DNA of 64,000 nt, from NCBI GenBank assembly GCA_029961685.1, contig JARWKL010000002.1:35060908-35124907 (forward strand), read 5' to 3'. The translations under genes were made by a program, and so were the position numbers. Below are positions 1-9,304 of the stretch, piece after piece. Source of the DNA: Aristolochia californica (taxonomy: Eukaryota > Streptophyta > Magnoliopsida > Piperales > Aristolochiaceae). Positions within the stretch are counted from its first letter, which is position 1. Each line of letters starts with the position of its first letter. Below the pieces are notes generated by a model that saw nothing but the letters and a program-made list of their open reading frames with translations, was not told where the DNA came from and ran no database searches.

Positions 1-138
1 AGAAAGTTTTGGTGTAATCTATAAAAAAATTGGAATTTTATTTTATCTTATTTTATATATCTATTTAAATCTTATATTAATTAATTTTTAATAAATTTAT
101 TCATTAAATACGGAAAAATATTTAGAGAGGTTGCATCT

Positions 139-509
139 CTACCAACGAATTTATGAAATTCGTTAGCAAAGGATATATTACATAATGGGACCTCCGCCAA
201 CAAAAATGTGAAGTTTGCTCGGTAGGGGTTGGACTCTCTATCGTTCGCAGGCACATATTCAAAATCTCAGCCAATGAAATTAAAAAAAATTCAGTTGCAA
301 GGATTCGACTTCTGTGAGTGAATTTGGGAATTTAGTGATTATTGGTTTTACATGGTGATTAACTTTACATGTTGAAGTTGCCATAGCGAGCGAGGAAGTT
401 CTTTTGACCTGCTATCGGTGGCTGAGGAATCAATAACTTTAAAATTATTTCTTTGATTGCCCATTCTGCCATCCCTTCAGGTTTTACTTAGCAATGACTA
501 GGTCGGGAA
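139..509. repeat. R repeat, copy R1 (left of Copia-1)
   Basis: About 370 bp, repeated at 4163-4530 (R2) and 26696-27046 (R3). It starts at CTACC followed by ACGAATTTATGAAATTCGTT and ends at GACTAGGTCGGGAA. In R2 and R3 it leads straight into the CYP79 promoter; here it is cut off by the LTR start at 510. The GAATTTATGAAATTC palindrome and the TTAGCAAAGG next to it resemble the CACTA-type subterminal motifs seen near 26350 and 47230. No coding sequence is seen. Confidence 0.85.
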
Positions 510-826
510 TGTAAACCGTTTTTATGAGAAACGGTTTTCTCATTACGTGGTCTCAAACTTCTGGCAGTTGCAACTCCCTCGGTAACACGAAACCATGAAC
601 CTTGATGGGAGGTTGGTTTTCGGTTAAGATATGTTTTCGGTCCCCTATCTCGTCACTCTCATTCCCCTTCAGTTCAGTGCCATCGCCGTTGAGTGCTCAG
701 AGATCGGAAGCACCGAGAAAATAGAGCGAAGGAATTTGAAGCGTATGGAAGGAGGTACAATTTATCTTCCGTTTAATTCATAATGAATTTCATATTGTTA
801 TTAGAAACTCATGTTTAAGACTTACA
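510..826 (+). repeat. 5' LTR of Copia-1
   Basis: 317 bp, opening TGTAAACC and closing CTTACA, so it carries the TG...CA ends with a TGTAA/TTACA inverted repeat. It is followed two bases later by a PBS. The left flank GGGAA is a possible target site duplication half; the other half is lost with the 3' LTR. Confidence 0.8.
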
Positions 827-828
827 GT

Positions 829-842
829 TGGTATCAGAGCAG
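829..842 (+). other. Primer binding site of Copia-1
   Basis: TGGTATCAGAGCAG directly downstream of the LTR end. This matches the usual PBS complementary to the 3' end of plant initiator tRNA-Met. Confidence 0.8.
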
Positions 843-1399
843 ACCTCTGATCCAGCGTTTTGATTTCGAGCCTCTCTATTCTGTTTCCGCGCTCACAGGC
901 GTCGGGGTTCTAGCATCGGCGACAGCCAGCGTCGAGCATGCGCCGGCGCCGGCGACCATTCCGCACGGTTGCTGGCGCCAACCGCCGACGGAGGCTGTCG
1001 CACTACACTCTCTGTGAGCTCACTGCAGCGGCTATCTCGTGACGCCTGAGAGCATCGGAGCCTTAGCACCGACGCCGGCGACCATTCCGACAGGTTTGCC
1101 GGCGTCGACGAGTTGAAAGAACGCCGACGGAACGCCGGTGCTTCTTCCTTCTGCGCGTGGCTGGAGGTTGAAGACAACCTCCAGCGCGCAGAAATATAAA
1201 ATTAAAATCATAAGGTATTTCTGTAAATACCGAACGAGTTGGCTCGGGACGAGTTTTCTGCGACTCGCCGTTCCAACTCGGCAACCGCGACTCAGGTCGG
1301 GTTGACTCGAAAAAAAAAAAAAACAAATCAAATCGACTCGGACGAGCTGAGTTGGCTCGCCATTCCTGGGCCGAGCCGACTCGGTGCATAAATTAGATT
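843..1399 (+). other. GC-rich segment of the Copia-1 leader, no gene
   Basis: A GC-rich island in an AT-rich window. GCCGGCGACCATTCCG occurs near 947 and again near 1073. From about 1220 to 1390 it is crowded with ACTCG/CGAGT pentamers on both strands and is split by an A-run at about 1310-1323. Open frames on the minus strand here have low-complexity composition and match nothing I recognise. Confidence 0.5.
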
Positions 1400-1475
1400 T
1401 GCGCCGGCGGGATTCGAACCCGCGGGCAATGGGAAAATCATGTGCGCCAAAGACCATTAGGCCACTGGCCGTCTG
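1400..1475 (-). other. tRNA-like sequence (A box and B box) in the Copia-1 leader
   Basis: Read on the minus strand it has TGGCCTAATGG, a good RNA polymerase III A box, and about 45 bases later GGTTCGAATCC, a canonical B box and T-loop. A five-pair T-stem (GCGGG/CCCGC) and a GCC/GGC D-stem are visible. The acceptor strands do not pair and the anticodon arm is poor. It is therefore a degenerate tRNA, a tRNA pseudogene or a SINE head, and probably not a working tRNA gene. Confidence 0.45.
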
Positions 1476-1565
1476 GTGTTCAGTACATAGGAACATATAA
1501 TTTTATTTCCTGTTACAGTTTTTAACGCAATTTTTGGCATATATGTGAATGCATGAAATTAAAGT

Positions 1566-2185
1566 TATGCATAATATTATAGTTTTTAATTATGCATATC
1601 TTATGAGCATATTTGGTGCATAATGATAACATGTTAGTGTAAGTTACAATTATGCAATTCATGCTATTCTCATATATTTATGAGATTTAATGTCTAGTGA
1701 TCCATATAATTTTTATTAGTTAGAGAGTAGCCACAACATCTTTAATTTAATAAAAATTATATATTATGATTAGGATCACATAAAGAATATTAGACATTAA
1801 TTGTAACTAATTTTACTTGATATAATAAATTTTATCCCATAGGAATTTTTATTATATTTGAGTTTATTAGTTAGGATAAAGTATCAAGTTATTCATAAGT
1901 TACCCACAGGGATTATGAATTCATAAATAACTTGATAGTTTTATCATAAAGAAAAATTAGAAATTAATTGTAATTAATTATACTTAATATAATAAATTTT
2001 ATCCCACAGGAATTTTTTATTATATTTGAGTATATTAATTAGGATAAAATATCAAATTATTCATAATTTACCCACAGGAATTATGAATTCATAAATAATT
2101 TGATAGTTTTATCATCAAGTTTACTCATAAAGAATCTTGAATCTACTTGAATTAAAAAACATTTAGCCCACAGGCAATGTTTTTT
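1566..2185 (+). other. Array of stem-loops in the Copia-1 leader; five loops carry CCCAYAGG
   Basis: Consecutive inverted repeats: 1566-1598, 1668-1685, a long one at 1687-1800 (perfect arms of 10, 7 and 15 bp in register), then five hairpins centred on CCCATAGG at 1836 and CCCACAGG at 1903, 2003, 2071 and 2167. Spacings are 67, 100, 68 and 96 bp, so a two-hairpin unit of about 167 bp is repeated two and a half times. Arms of the two full units differ by matched changes: AACTAAT/ATTAGTT becomes AATTAAT/ATTAATT, and CAAGTTATT/AATAACTTG becomes CAAATTATT/AATAATTTG. The last hairpin is AAAAAACATT/AATGTTTTTT. It ends about 110 bp before recognisable gag. A role in RNA packaging, dimerisation or translation is inference. 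Confidence 0.8.
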
Positions 2186-2297
2186 ATGTCAGTTGATTTG
2201 ATTTTTAAGCATGATTTACATTGGTAAAGCATGATATTTTATTCAGGCCTCAATTTTAACATCGGCATGTAATTTATACTTTTATGCAGTTATACAA

Positions 2298-4162
2298 GCT
2301 GCACATTTCTCTGATTTTCGTTGTGATATCCCTGATCTTAAGGGAGATAACTATAAGGTCTGGAAAGAGAGAATACTTCTTCATTTAGGGTGGATGGACA
2401 TAGATTATGCTATTAGGAAAGACGAACCACCCGTAATTACTGATACCAGCACTGCAGCTGCAATTACACTTTATGAACGATGGGAGCGATCTAATCGCCT
2501 CAGTGTAATGTTCATTAAGACTAAAATTGCTGCTGGTATTCGTGGTTCTGTTGAGCAGTATGAAAATGTCAAAGACTTGCTGAAAGCCATTGACGCTCAA
2601 TTTGTCACTTCAGATAAGGCATTAGCAAGCACCCTAATCATGAAGTTCTCATCCATCAAGCACACCAGTATGAGAGGTGTGCGTGAGCACATCATGCAAA
2701 TGAGGGATATTGCGGCTCAATTGAAAAATCTTGAGGTTGATATGTCAAATCTTTCGTGGTGCATTACATTCTGAATTCCCTTCCGCACCAATATGGACCC
2801 TTCAAAATCTCATACAACACACATAAAGATAAATGGTCAGTTAATGAACTTTTGACCATGTGTGTTCAAGAGGAAGGGAGACTGGTGATGGAACAAGGAG
2901 AAAATGTCATGATGGCAACACATGGAAAGGGCAAGAATCAAGCCAAACAAAAAGGGAAGGGTAAAATATCCCCCCAAGCTGGTATTAAGAAAGATTCCAA
3001 GTGTTTTTTCTGTAAAAAGAGGGAACACATGAAGAAGGAATGTGCCAAGTTTCAGAAATGGCTTGCTGACAAAGGTACACCAACCTCATTTGTTTGTTAT
3101 GAATCTAATATGATTAATGTCAATAATTACACTTGGTGGATTGATTCTGGATCAACAATCCACATCTCGAATTCCTTGCAGGGTTTGCAAAACCTAAGGA
3201 AACCAGTGGGAAGTGAGCATCAAATAATCTCAGGAGATCAGATGAGCTCACATGTGGAAGCTATAGGAACTTGCTATTTAACTTTAAGTAGTGGCTTTGT
3301 TTTAAAATTAGAAAAGACCTTTTATGTTCCAAGTTTCTCCAGAAACTTGATTTCAGTTTCAAGGCTTCAAGGCTTGTACCTTATAGATATTCTTTTAACT
3401 TTTCAGACTCATCTTTCAGTTTATATTATCAGTCTGATTGTGTTGGGAATGATACATTGTCTAATGGTCTTTATAGCATTAATTTACAAAACAATGCCAC
3501 TTACAGTTCAATGCATGTTCACACTGGTAATAAAAGAGGTGTTATTAATGAGGATTCCTCTACATTATGGTACCGGAGATTATGTCATATCTCCATAGAT
3601 AGAATTAAAAGATTAGTGAATGAAGGGGTACTTAATACTCTGGATTTTACTGATTTTAAGACTTGTGTAGACTGCATAAAGGGAAAGCAGACTAACAAGT
3701 CAAAGAAAAGTGTCAATAGGAGTTCAACCATATTAGCGATCATACATACTGATATATGTAGTCCAGACATGGACTCACATGGTCAAAAATACTTCATCTC
3801 TTTTAGAGATGATTCCTCACGATACATGTATCTCTACATGCTTTATAACAAGTATGAAGCCTTAGATGCCTTTAAGATCTTTAAGGCTGAAGCAGAGACA
3901 CAATGCGGTAAGCAAATTAAGATCGTGAGATCAGATAGAGGTGGAGAATACTATGGTAGATACACTGAGAATGGACAAGCACCTAGGCCATTTGCAAAGT
4001 TTCTTCAGGAACATGGGATTGTTGCCCAATATACCATGCTTGGTTCTCCGGACCAAAATGGTGTAGCAGAAAGAAGAAACCGAACATTATTAGGCATGAT
4101 GCGGAGTATGCTTAGCAACTCCAATCTTCCTAGATCCTTGTGGCCTGAAGCACTTAAGACGG
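2298..4162 (+). pseudogene. Copia-1 gag-pol (gag, protease, integrase), frameshifted and truncated
   Basis: The Copia polyprotein normally supplies the capsid, protease, integrase and RT for retrotransposition. Gag-like coding runs from about 2298 (a conserved LKGDNYKVWKERI stretch lies before the first ATG at 2394). The frame breaks near 2755 and resumes. A CCHC zinc knuckle CX2CX4HX4C lies at 3002-3043 and the protease motif DSGST near 3143. A second frame break sits near 3370. Integrase follows: an H/C-rich pre-integrase part, then catalytic Asp near 3751, Asp near 3934 (RSDRGGEY) and Glu near 4069 (NGVAERRNRT). Coding stops at 4162 in mid-domain, so RT and RNase H are lost. It cannot make a full polyprotein. 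Confidence 0.85.
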
Positions 4163-4530
4163 CTACCAACGAATTTATGAAATTCGTTAGCAAAGGATAT
4201 ATTACATAATGGGACCTCCGCCAACAAAAATGTGAAGTTTGCTCGGTAGGGGTTGGACTCTCTATCGTTCGCAGGCACATATTCAAAATCTCAGCCAATG
4301 AAATTAAAAAGAATTCAGTTGGGATTCGACTTTTGTGAGTGAATTTGGGAATTCAGTGATTATTGGTTTTACATGGTGATTAACTTTACATGTTGAAGTT
4401 GCCATAGCGAGCGAGGAAGTTCTTTTGACCTGCTATCGGTGGCTGAGGAATCAATAACTTTAAAATTATTTCTTTGATTGCCCATTCCGCCATCCCTTCA
4501 GGTTTTACCTAGCAATGACTAGGTCGGGAA
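4163..4530. repeat. R repeat, copy R2 (upstream of CYP79 copy 1)
   Basis: Nearly identical to R1 and R3. Unlike R1 it continues into the P450 promoter (TCCATAAACTAAG), exactly as R3 does. It lacks a 5-bp GCAAG present in R1 and R3. R3 alone lacks about 20 bp near its middle. Confidence 0.85.
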
Positions 4531-4659
4531 TCCATAAACTAAGTATAAAGGTCACATTCCGCACCTTCCCCACACGCTCCCGCACTCCACATCTTTTACC
4601 CAGGAGCCGCCTCTCGCCCATCGGCACCGTGAATCGGCCAAGAGTCCGCAGTGTCACCT

Positions 4660-4700
4660 GGTCACGTCAAGCACAAAAACCAAACGTGCGTAGTCCCCTT
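4660..4700 (+). promoter_or_regulatory. CYP79 copy 1 proximal promoter segment that differs from copy 2
   Basis: The segment contains a CACGTC core, then about 24 bp with AACCAAAC and an ACGTGC core, absent from copy 2. Copy 2 (27176-27200) instead has a duplicated CACGT, giving TCACGTCACGTC. ACGT cores are typical bZIP/bHLH sites and AACCAAAC resembles MYB AC-type elements; binding itself is inference. Confidence 0.5.
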
Positions 4701-4755
4701 GATTTCCTAGCTGCTTCCCCCCGTCTCTCGAGAAAACCATCACAATGGTTTCAAA

Positions 4756-4762
4756 TATATAA
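4756..4762 (+). promoter_or_regulatory. TATA box of CYP79 copy 1
   Basis: TATATAA, 65-71 bp before the start codon, in a CT-rich leader context. It is preserved identically at 27254-27260. Confidence 0.65.
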
Positions 4763-4826
4763 GGAAACTAACCTCCTCTCTCACTACTCACCCCCTCTTG
4801 CGCTTCTGTACCGATACTAGTCCCCC

Positions 4827-6686
4827 ATGGCCCAAGTGTTGGCCATGAAGAACAACACCTCTGCAGCTCTCCCCACCTCCTTCCTCACCCTCACATGGGG
4901 CACTTCCTCCGACGTCCTCACCAGCGGCATCACCGCTGGTTTACTGCCTACGCTTCCCACCACCGGCCTCATCTTAGTTGCTTCTTTTCTCTTCGTCCTC
5001 TTGCTGTTTAGATCTGATAACTTGAAGAAGAGCAAGTCAGTAATTGAGCTTCCGCCAGGACCGGCTCCTTGGCCATTTCTTGGTAACCTTCCGGTGATCT
5101 TCTTCAACAGGCCGGCGTTCCGGTGGATCTTGGGACTCATGAAGGATATGAACACAAACATTGCATGCGTCAGGCTTGGGAATGTGCATGTGGTGCCCGT
5201 CACTTGTCCTGAGATAGCTCGGGAGTTTCTGAAAAAGCAGGACGCAATCTTTGCGTCCAGACCGTTCACAATGGGAACGGAGTATTCCAGCCGGGGCTAT
5301 CTCTCCATTGCAGTGACACCATGGGGAGACCAGTGGAAGAAGATGAGGAGGGTCGTGGCATCAGAGATCATGAGCCCCGCCAGACTCCGGTGGCTCCATG
5401 ATAAAAGAACCGAGGAGGCTGATAACCTCGTCAGATACGTTTACAGCAAGTGCAAATCCTCCGAGGAGGGTGCAGTTGTGGATGTTAGGGAAGTAGTGAG
5501 GCAATATAGTGGCAATGTGATCAGGAAAATGATGTTCAACAAGAGATACTTTGGGAAGGGGAGGGAAGATGGAGGGCCCGGAATGGAGGAAGTGGAGCAC
5601 GTCGATGCACTCTTCACTGTGCTCTCCCATGTCTATGCTTTCTGCGTCTCCGATTATATGCCTTGTTTGAGGTGGTTGGACTTGAATGGGCATGAGAAGA
5701 CCATGAAGAAGGCCATCCAGATAGTGAACAAGTACCACGATAAGGTGATTGGGCAAAGAATAAAAGATTGGAGGATTGGACTGAAAAAGGAGCCTGAGGA
5801 TCTTCTTGATGTTCTCATCTCCGTAAAAGACAGCAGTGGGAAACCTTTGCTTACGACGGAAGAAATCAAAGCACAAACAGCGGTAAGTTAGCCAGAACTG
5901 AAGAACCGTATTTGTTTCTGTTATAAATCAATTTTGTTCACATTATCGTGAAAGACACGCCCACTCATCCTTCTTCAAATAAGTAGCATAACTCTGGAAA
6001 TTCCAAACCTGGTTAAACAGAAGAGTTTCTAACGCGTGCTTAATTTGTTGAACTTTCAGGACTTGATCTACGCAGCAGTAGACAACCCATCAAACGCAGT
6101 TGAATGGGCCCTGGCAGAGATGCTGAACGAGCCGGACATGCTTCGCAAAGCGGTGGAGGAAGTAGACCGGGTGGTGGGGAAAGACAGGCTGGTTCAAGAG
6201 TCAGACTTCCTACAGCTGAACTACGTGAAGGCCTGCGCTCGGGAAGCATTCCGTCTCCACCCTATTGCCCCCTTCAACCTTCCGCATGTCTCCAGCTGCG
6301 ACGCCACCGTCGCCGGCTACTTCATACCCAAGGGTACCCACGTTCTGCTAAGCCGAATAGGCCTAGGAAGGAACCCCAAGGTTTGGGATGACCCGCTCAA
6401 GTTCAGGCCGGAGCGTCACATGGGTTCCGCCGAGGTGGACCTGCTGGAGACGGAGCTCCGGTTCATCTCCTTCAGCACCGGGCGCAGAGGTTGCATGGGT
6501 GCTCCCCTCGGCACCGCCATGACCGTCATGCTTCTGGCCAGACTTCTCCAAGGCTTCAACTGGAGCGTGCCGGCCGGCACGTCAAGCATTGATCTCTCGG
6601 AGTCCCCAAATGATCTCTTCCTGGCCAAGGCTCTGCTGGCTCAAACTAAACCTCGGCTGGCTGCACACCTCTATATACCCCACTAG
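4827..6686 (+). CDS. CYP79: CYP79-family cytochrome P450 (amino acid N-hydroxylase), copy 1
   Basis: Two exons, 4827-5882 and 6060-6686, joined in phase 0 at GCG|GTAAGT and TTTCAG|GAC, give 560 residues, normal for the family. CYP79 enzymes N-hydroxylate an amino acid twice, yielding an aldoxime, on the ER with P450 reductase. Visible: membrane anchor about residues 44-61, proline hinge LPPGPAPWP (75-83), C-helix [10 protein letters not shown] (166-175), ExxR at 414-417, PERH (469-472) and heme loop FSTGRRGC with Cys497. The I helix carries NPSN (361-364) instead of the usual oxygen-binding Thr motif, diagnostic of CYP79. The start is the first in-frame ATG after the TATA box. The reading frame is intact. 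Differences from copy 2: V90E, F147L, K208Q, L326Y, S336C, V522A, I558T (copy 1 residue first). The substrate amino acid cannot be told from sequence. Confidence 0.95.
5883..6059 (+). other. Intron of CYP79 copy 1
   Basis: 177 bp, GTAAGT donor and TTTCAG acceptor with a T-rich tract, phase 0. Its position just before the [13 protein letters not shown]-helix is the usual CYP79 intron site. Copy 2 has 176 bp (one C fewer). Confidence 0.9.
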
Positions 6687-7304
6687 AGTGGGTGAGAGCA
6701 TTTCTTTTGACGATTTTTAACTACGTATATATATATGTTATATGTTATAAATAGATTAATTGTCTCTTTCTTTGCTTGCATTGGTGGAGAGTAAGAGAGG
6801 ACGAACATTTGTGGGGGGGAAATGGGAAGTGATTTTTTTTTTTTTTTGGCAATTATGCTCATTTAATTCTGTTTATTTCATTGAAATTTTTAATAAATGT
6901 AGTACTTATAAGGATGGATCATCGATTTGTGTTGGTGGAATTAAAATAAGTCCTAGCGCTCCAAGTTCCAACATAGATGAAATATGCTTGGATGCTGCCT
7001 TGTTAGTAATGATCCCAATTCCCATATAGTCAATGGTGAATTTAGTGGACCAAGCATCTCCTCTAGTATACAACCCATTTTTTTTAAAAAAATAATAACA
7101 CAAATAACCAATTTTTCAACTTAATATCACAAATACCTAATTTTGACCGATCTACTGCACATGTACACAGTCAAAGGTGACATGTAAGCTTTCACCACTG
7201 GTATTTGGCATCAACGTACATTCCCTATCTGGTATTTGGCATCAACGTCTCGGGCATCCTTCAAATAAAGTATCTATTTCATTAATTTATTTTTAATAAA
7301 AACT
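6687..7304 (+). other. 3' flank of CYP79 copy 1, no further gene
   Basis: Includes a (TA)n run near 6723, a T-tract near 6834 and a candidate poly(A) signal AATAAA at 6892-6897. CTGGTATTTGGCATCAACGT occurs twice (7198-7217 and 7229-7248). The same sequence follows copy 2. No coding sequence is seen. Confidence 0.6.
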
Positions 7305-8670
7305 CTTGTAGTTCAAACAATTGTACGATTTTCCCTTAGCTAAATAGACTAGATTGTCATTTTCTTTGAGCATAATCTCTAGTAAATCATCTTTTAAAAT
7401 ATTGCATGTTGATATCTGGGGGGTTACCAAATTATATTTATTTCTAGGCCCCAATATTTCTTCACCATAGTTGATGATTTTACTAGATGCACATGAATTT
7501 ATTTGATGCACCACAAATCTGAAACTCAAACTCACCTGACGAATTTCATTAGCATAGTAGAAACCCAATTTTCTTCCAAGGTGAAAATTGTGCATAGTGA
7601 TAATGACTCTGAATTTATTTTTGCGACTAACTACTTGTCCAAATGCATTGTCCACTAAACAAGTTGTGTTCTCTCTTCACAATAGAACGGGGTAGCACAA
7701 CGTAAACATTAACACCTGCTAAACATGGTCCGAGCCTTGCTTTTCCAAGCCTATCTTCCTAAAAGATTTTAGGGGAATGCCATTATTAACTGTTACTTAT
7801 CTAAAAAATCATACACTTGCAGCAGTTTTGCAAGGTAAAACACATTATGAGTAATTATTTAATATTGTACCCAATTACTCACATTTATGAGTATTTGGAT
7901 GTTTATGTTTTTCCTCCAGTCATGCCCACAAACCATCAAAATTTGATGCGCATGCAATCTGTTACATTTTTCTTAGGTACCCTAAGGATATAGAGTATAT
8001 GATCTTGAAATACATAGAGTGTTTGTCTCCCGAGATGTTACTTTCATTGAAAAAAGAATTCTCTCTTAAACACATTTCCGCTGAAAATAGGACTCCATGA
8101 TTTTTCCACCCATAACATCTAGCTTTTATGATGACCCTATACCAAACTCACCTACTCAGTCAGAAAGTCATGAAATTTTAAATGTTGATAATGCTTCTTC
8201 CCTTAACATACATTCTCCCACTTCCTTGCAACCCTGTGCTCATCGCCTATCTACCAGACCAATTAAGTGATTCGACTTCCTTCAAAATTTTCATGTGGAA
8301 GCGATCCTACTGTCATGACCTGAACAATCATCTGCTTCTGGTGTGGTCACAATATCAAGTATACCTTATGAACTCTCTCAAGTGTTTTCTTATACCCAGT
8401 TATCCTACTCTCATAAAGCTTTTTCCAATTCATTAACCATTACCAAAGAACCAACTGGTTTCTTACAAGCCATACAAAGTGAAGCTAGAGGATCCTAAAT
8501 GGCATCAAACCATGCATGATGAAATTCAAGCATTACAAGCTAATCACACATGGACACTTATCTCTCTTCCACCCGATAAGAAACCCGTTGGATGTAAATG
8601 GGTATACAAAGTGAAGCTCTAGTCTGATGGCACCACGAGTGTTTGCCCTAGTTGCCAAGTTGGTTACTAT
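7305..8670 (+). pseudogene. Decayed Copia pol ('old Copia'), copy 1: integrase to RT N-terminus
   Basis: Across many stops and frame shifts the plus strand reads a Copia pol: HVDIWG of the integrase entry, TIVDDFTRCT, VKIVHSDND, SPQNGVAQRKH, the RISRDV-like VFVSRDVTF, then the RT entry with EIQALQANHTWTL and KPVGCKWVYKVK. The frame is broken throughout, so it is dead. The open frame on the opposite strand at 7293-7655 is a shadow. The segment is cut at 8670 by a TIR element, and matching copies lie at 29803-31167 and 53461-54500. Confidence 0.8.
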
Positions 8671-9302
8671 GCGGCGGTTAGTCCACAATGAACTTGAAAT
8701 GAAGTGAACATTTCAATTCTTCTTAAATGAATTGATTCAACTTCAACTCATCCTAGGGTGTTAGTACAGACGAGTTCAAGTCCACTGGAAAACAAATTCC
8801 AGTGTCAGTGCCCCAAAATGAAAAATATGATATAAACAAGAGAATGAGTAATTTTTTGTAATATACTTAACTAGAACATATGCCGAAATAGATAATTAAC
8901 CAAAATAAGCATGGTTACTACACTTATAAGTGATTTAATGTGTAGTATTAAAATATATTAATAAAATAATTAATGAAATATTATATTATATTACTTAATG
9001 ATTATAGTTTATTATAAATTAATATAATAATTACGTGTGATTAGAATAAATTATAAAAAAATAAATTAAAAAATAACATAAACTAATATAATAAATAAAT
9101 AAATTATTTTTTTAATAACATAAGATATATTTTAACATTAAAAACCACTAATTTAATATAGTAATAAAAAAAATATAATAAATAAATAAATATATTATTT
9201 GATCAATAACATAATATATTTTTACGTATTATTAATTAATAATATATTATCACAAAATTTAAAACCATTGGTTTAATTAATTACAGCAATGGGATAATTA
9301 AA
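8671..9302. mobile_element. TIR element, copy 1, right half deleted
   Basis: Begins GCGGCGGTTAGTCC after TTACTAT, exactly like the element at 31168-32382 (GGGGCGGTTAGTCC). It is AT-rich from 8840 on, with no coding sequence. It is cut at the ATTAAACC microhomology (9297-9304), so the GC-rich part and right TIR are missing. Confidence 0.7.
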
Positions 9303-9304
9303 CC

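Larger units (their letters stand above)
510..4162 (+). mobile_element. Copia-1: Ty1/Copia retrotransposon, 3' half missing
   Basis: The order is 5' LTR, tRNA-Met type PBS, a very long leader (about 1.5 kb), gag, protease and integrase core. It stops abruptly inside the integrase, after a LWPEALKTA motif. RT, RNase H, polypurine tract and 3' LTR are absent. The right end joins the R repeat through the 5-bp microhomology CTACC (4163-4167), so the truncation looks like a recombination junction and not a normal element end. The element is absent at the equivalent place of the second CYP79 block. Confidence 0.85.
7..9304. repeat. Segmental duplication block, copy 1 (carries CYP79 copy 1)
   Basis: This stretch matches 26565-31805 in the same orientation. 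The offset is 22,498 bp across the P450 exon 1; it is larger at the left edge because a Copia element sits at 510-4162 in this copy only. The order is AT-rich flank, R repeat, CYP79, 3' flank, decayed Copia, TIR element. Bases 7-138 are the AT-rich left flank, with no gene. The match ends at ATTAAACC (9297-9304), where the sequence jumps to a Copia-A gag that in copy 2 lies 2.27 kb further on. Confidence 0.9.

Noticed and set aside
893..1496. Minus-strand open frames of 94-154 codons in the GC-rich leader
   Set aside because: Arg/Ser/Pro-rich composition, overlap with the tRNA-like sequence, no motif, and located between PBS and gag of a retroelement.
4515..5269. Open frames over the CYP79 promoter and antisense to its 5' exon
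   Set aside because: The promoter frame contains the TATA box and ends at the gene; the antisense frame mirrors the P450 coding sequence and has no independent support.
5361..5876. 171-codon minus-strand frame opposite CYP79 exon 1, also open in copy 2
   Set aside because: A shadow of a conserved GC-rich exon; its residues follow the P450 codons and match no domain.
7293..7655. 120-codon minus-strand frame, nearly identical at 29790-30152
   Set aside because: The plus strand reads Copia integrase motifs here in several frames; the minus frame is a chance opening copied with the block.
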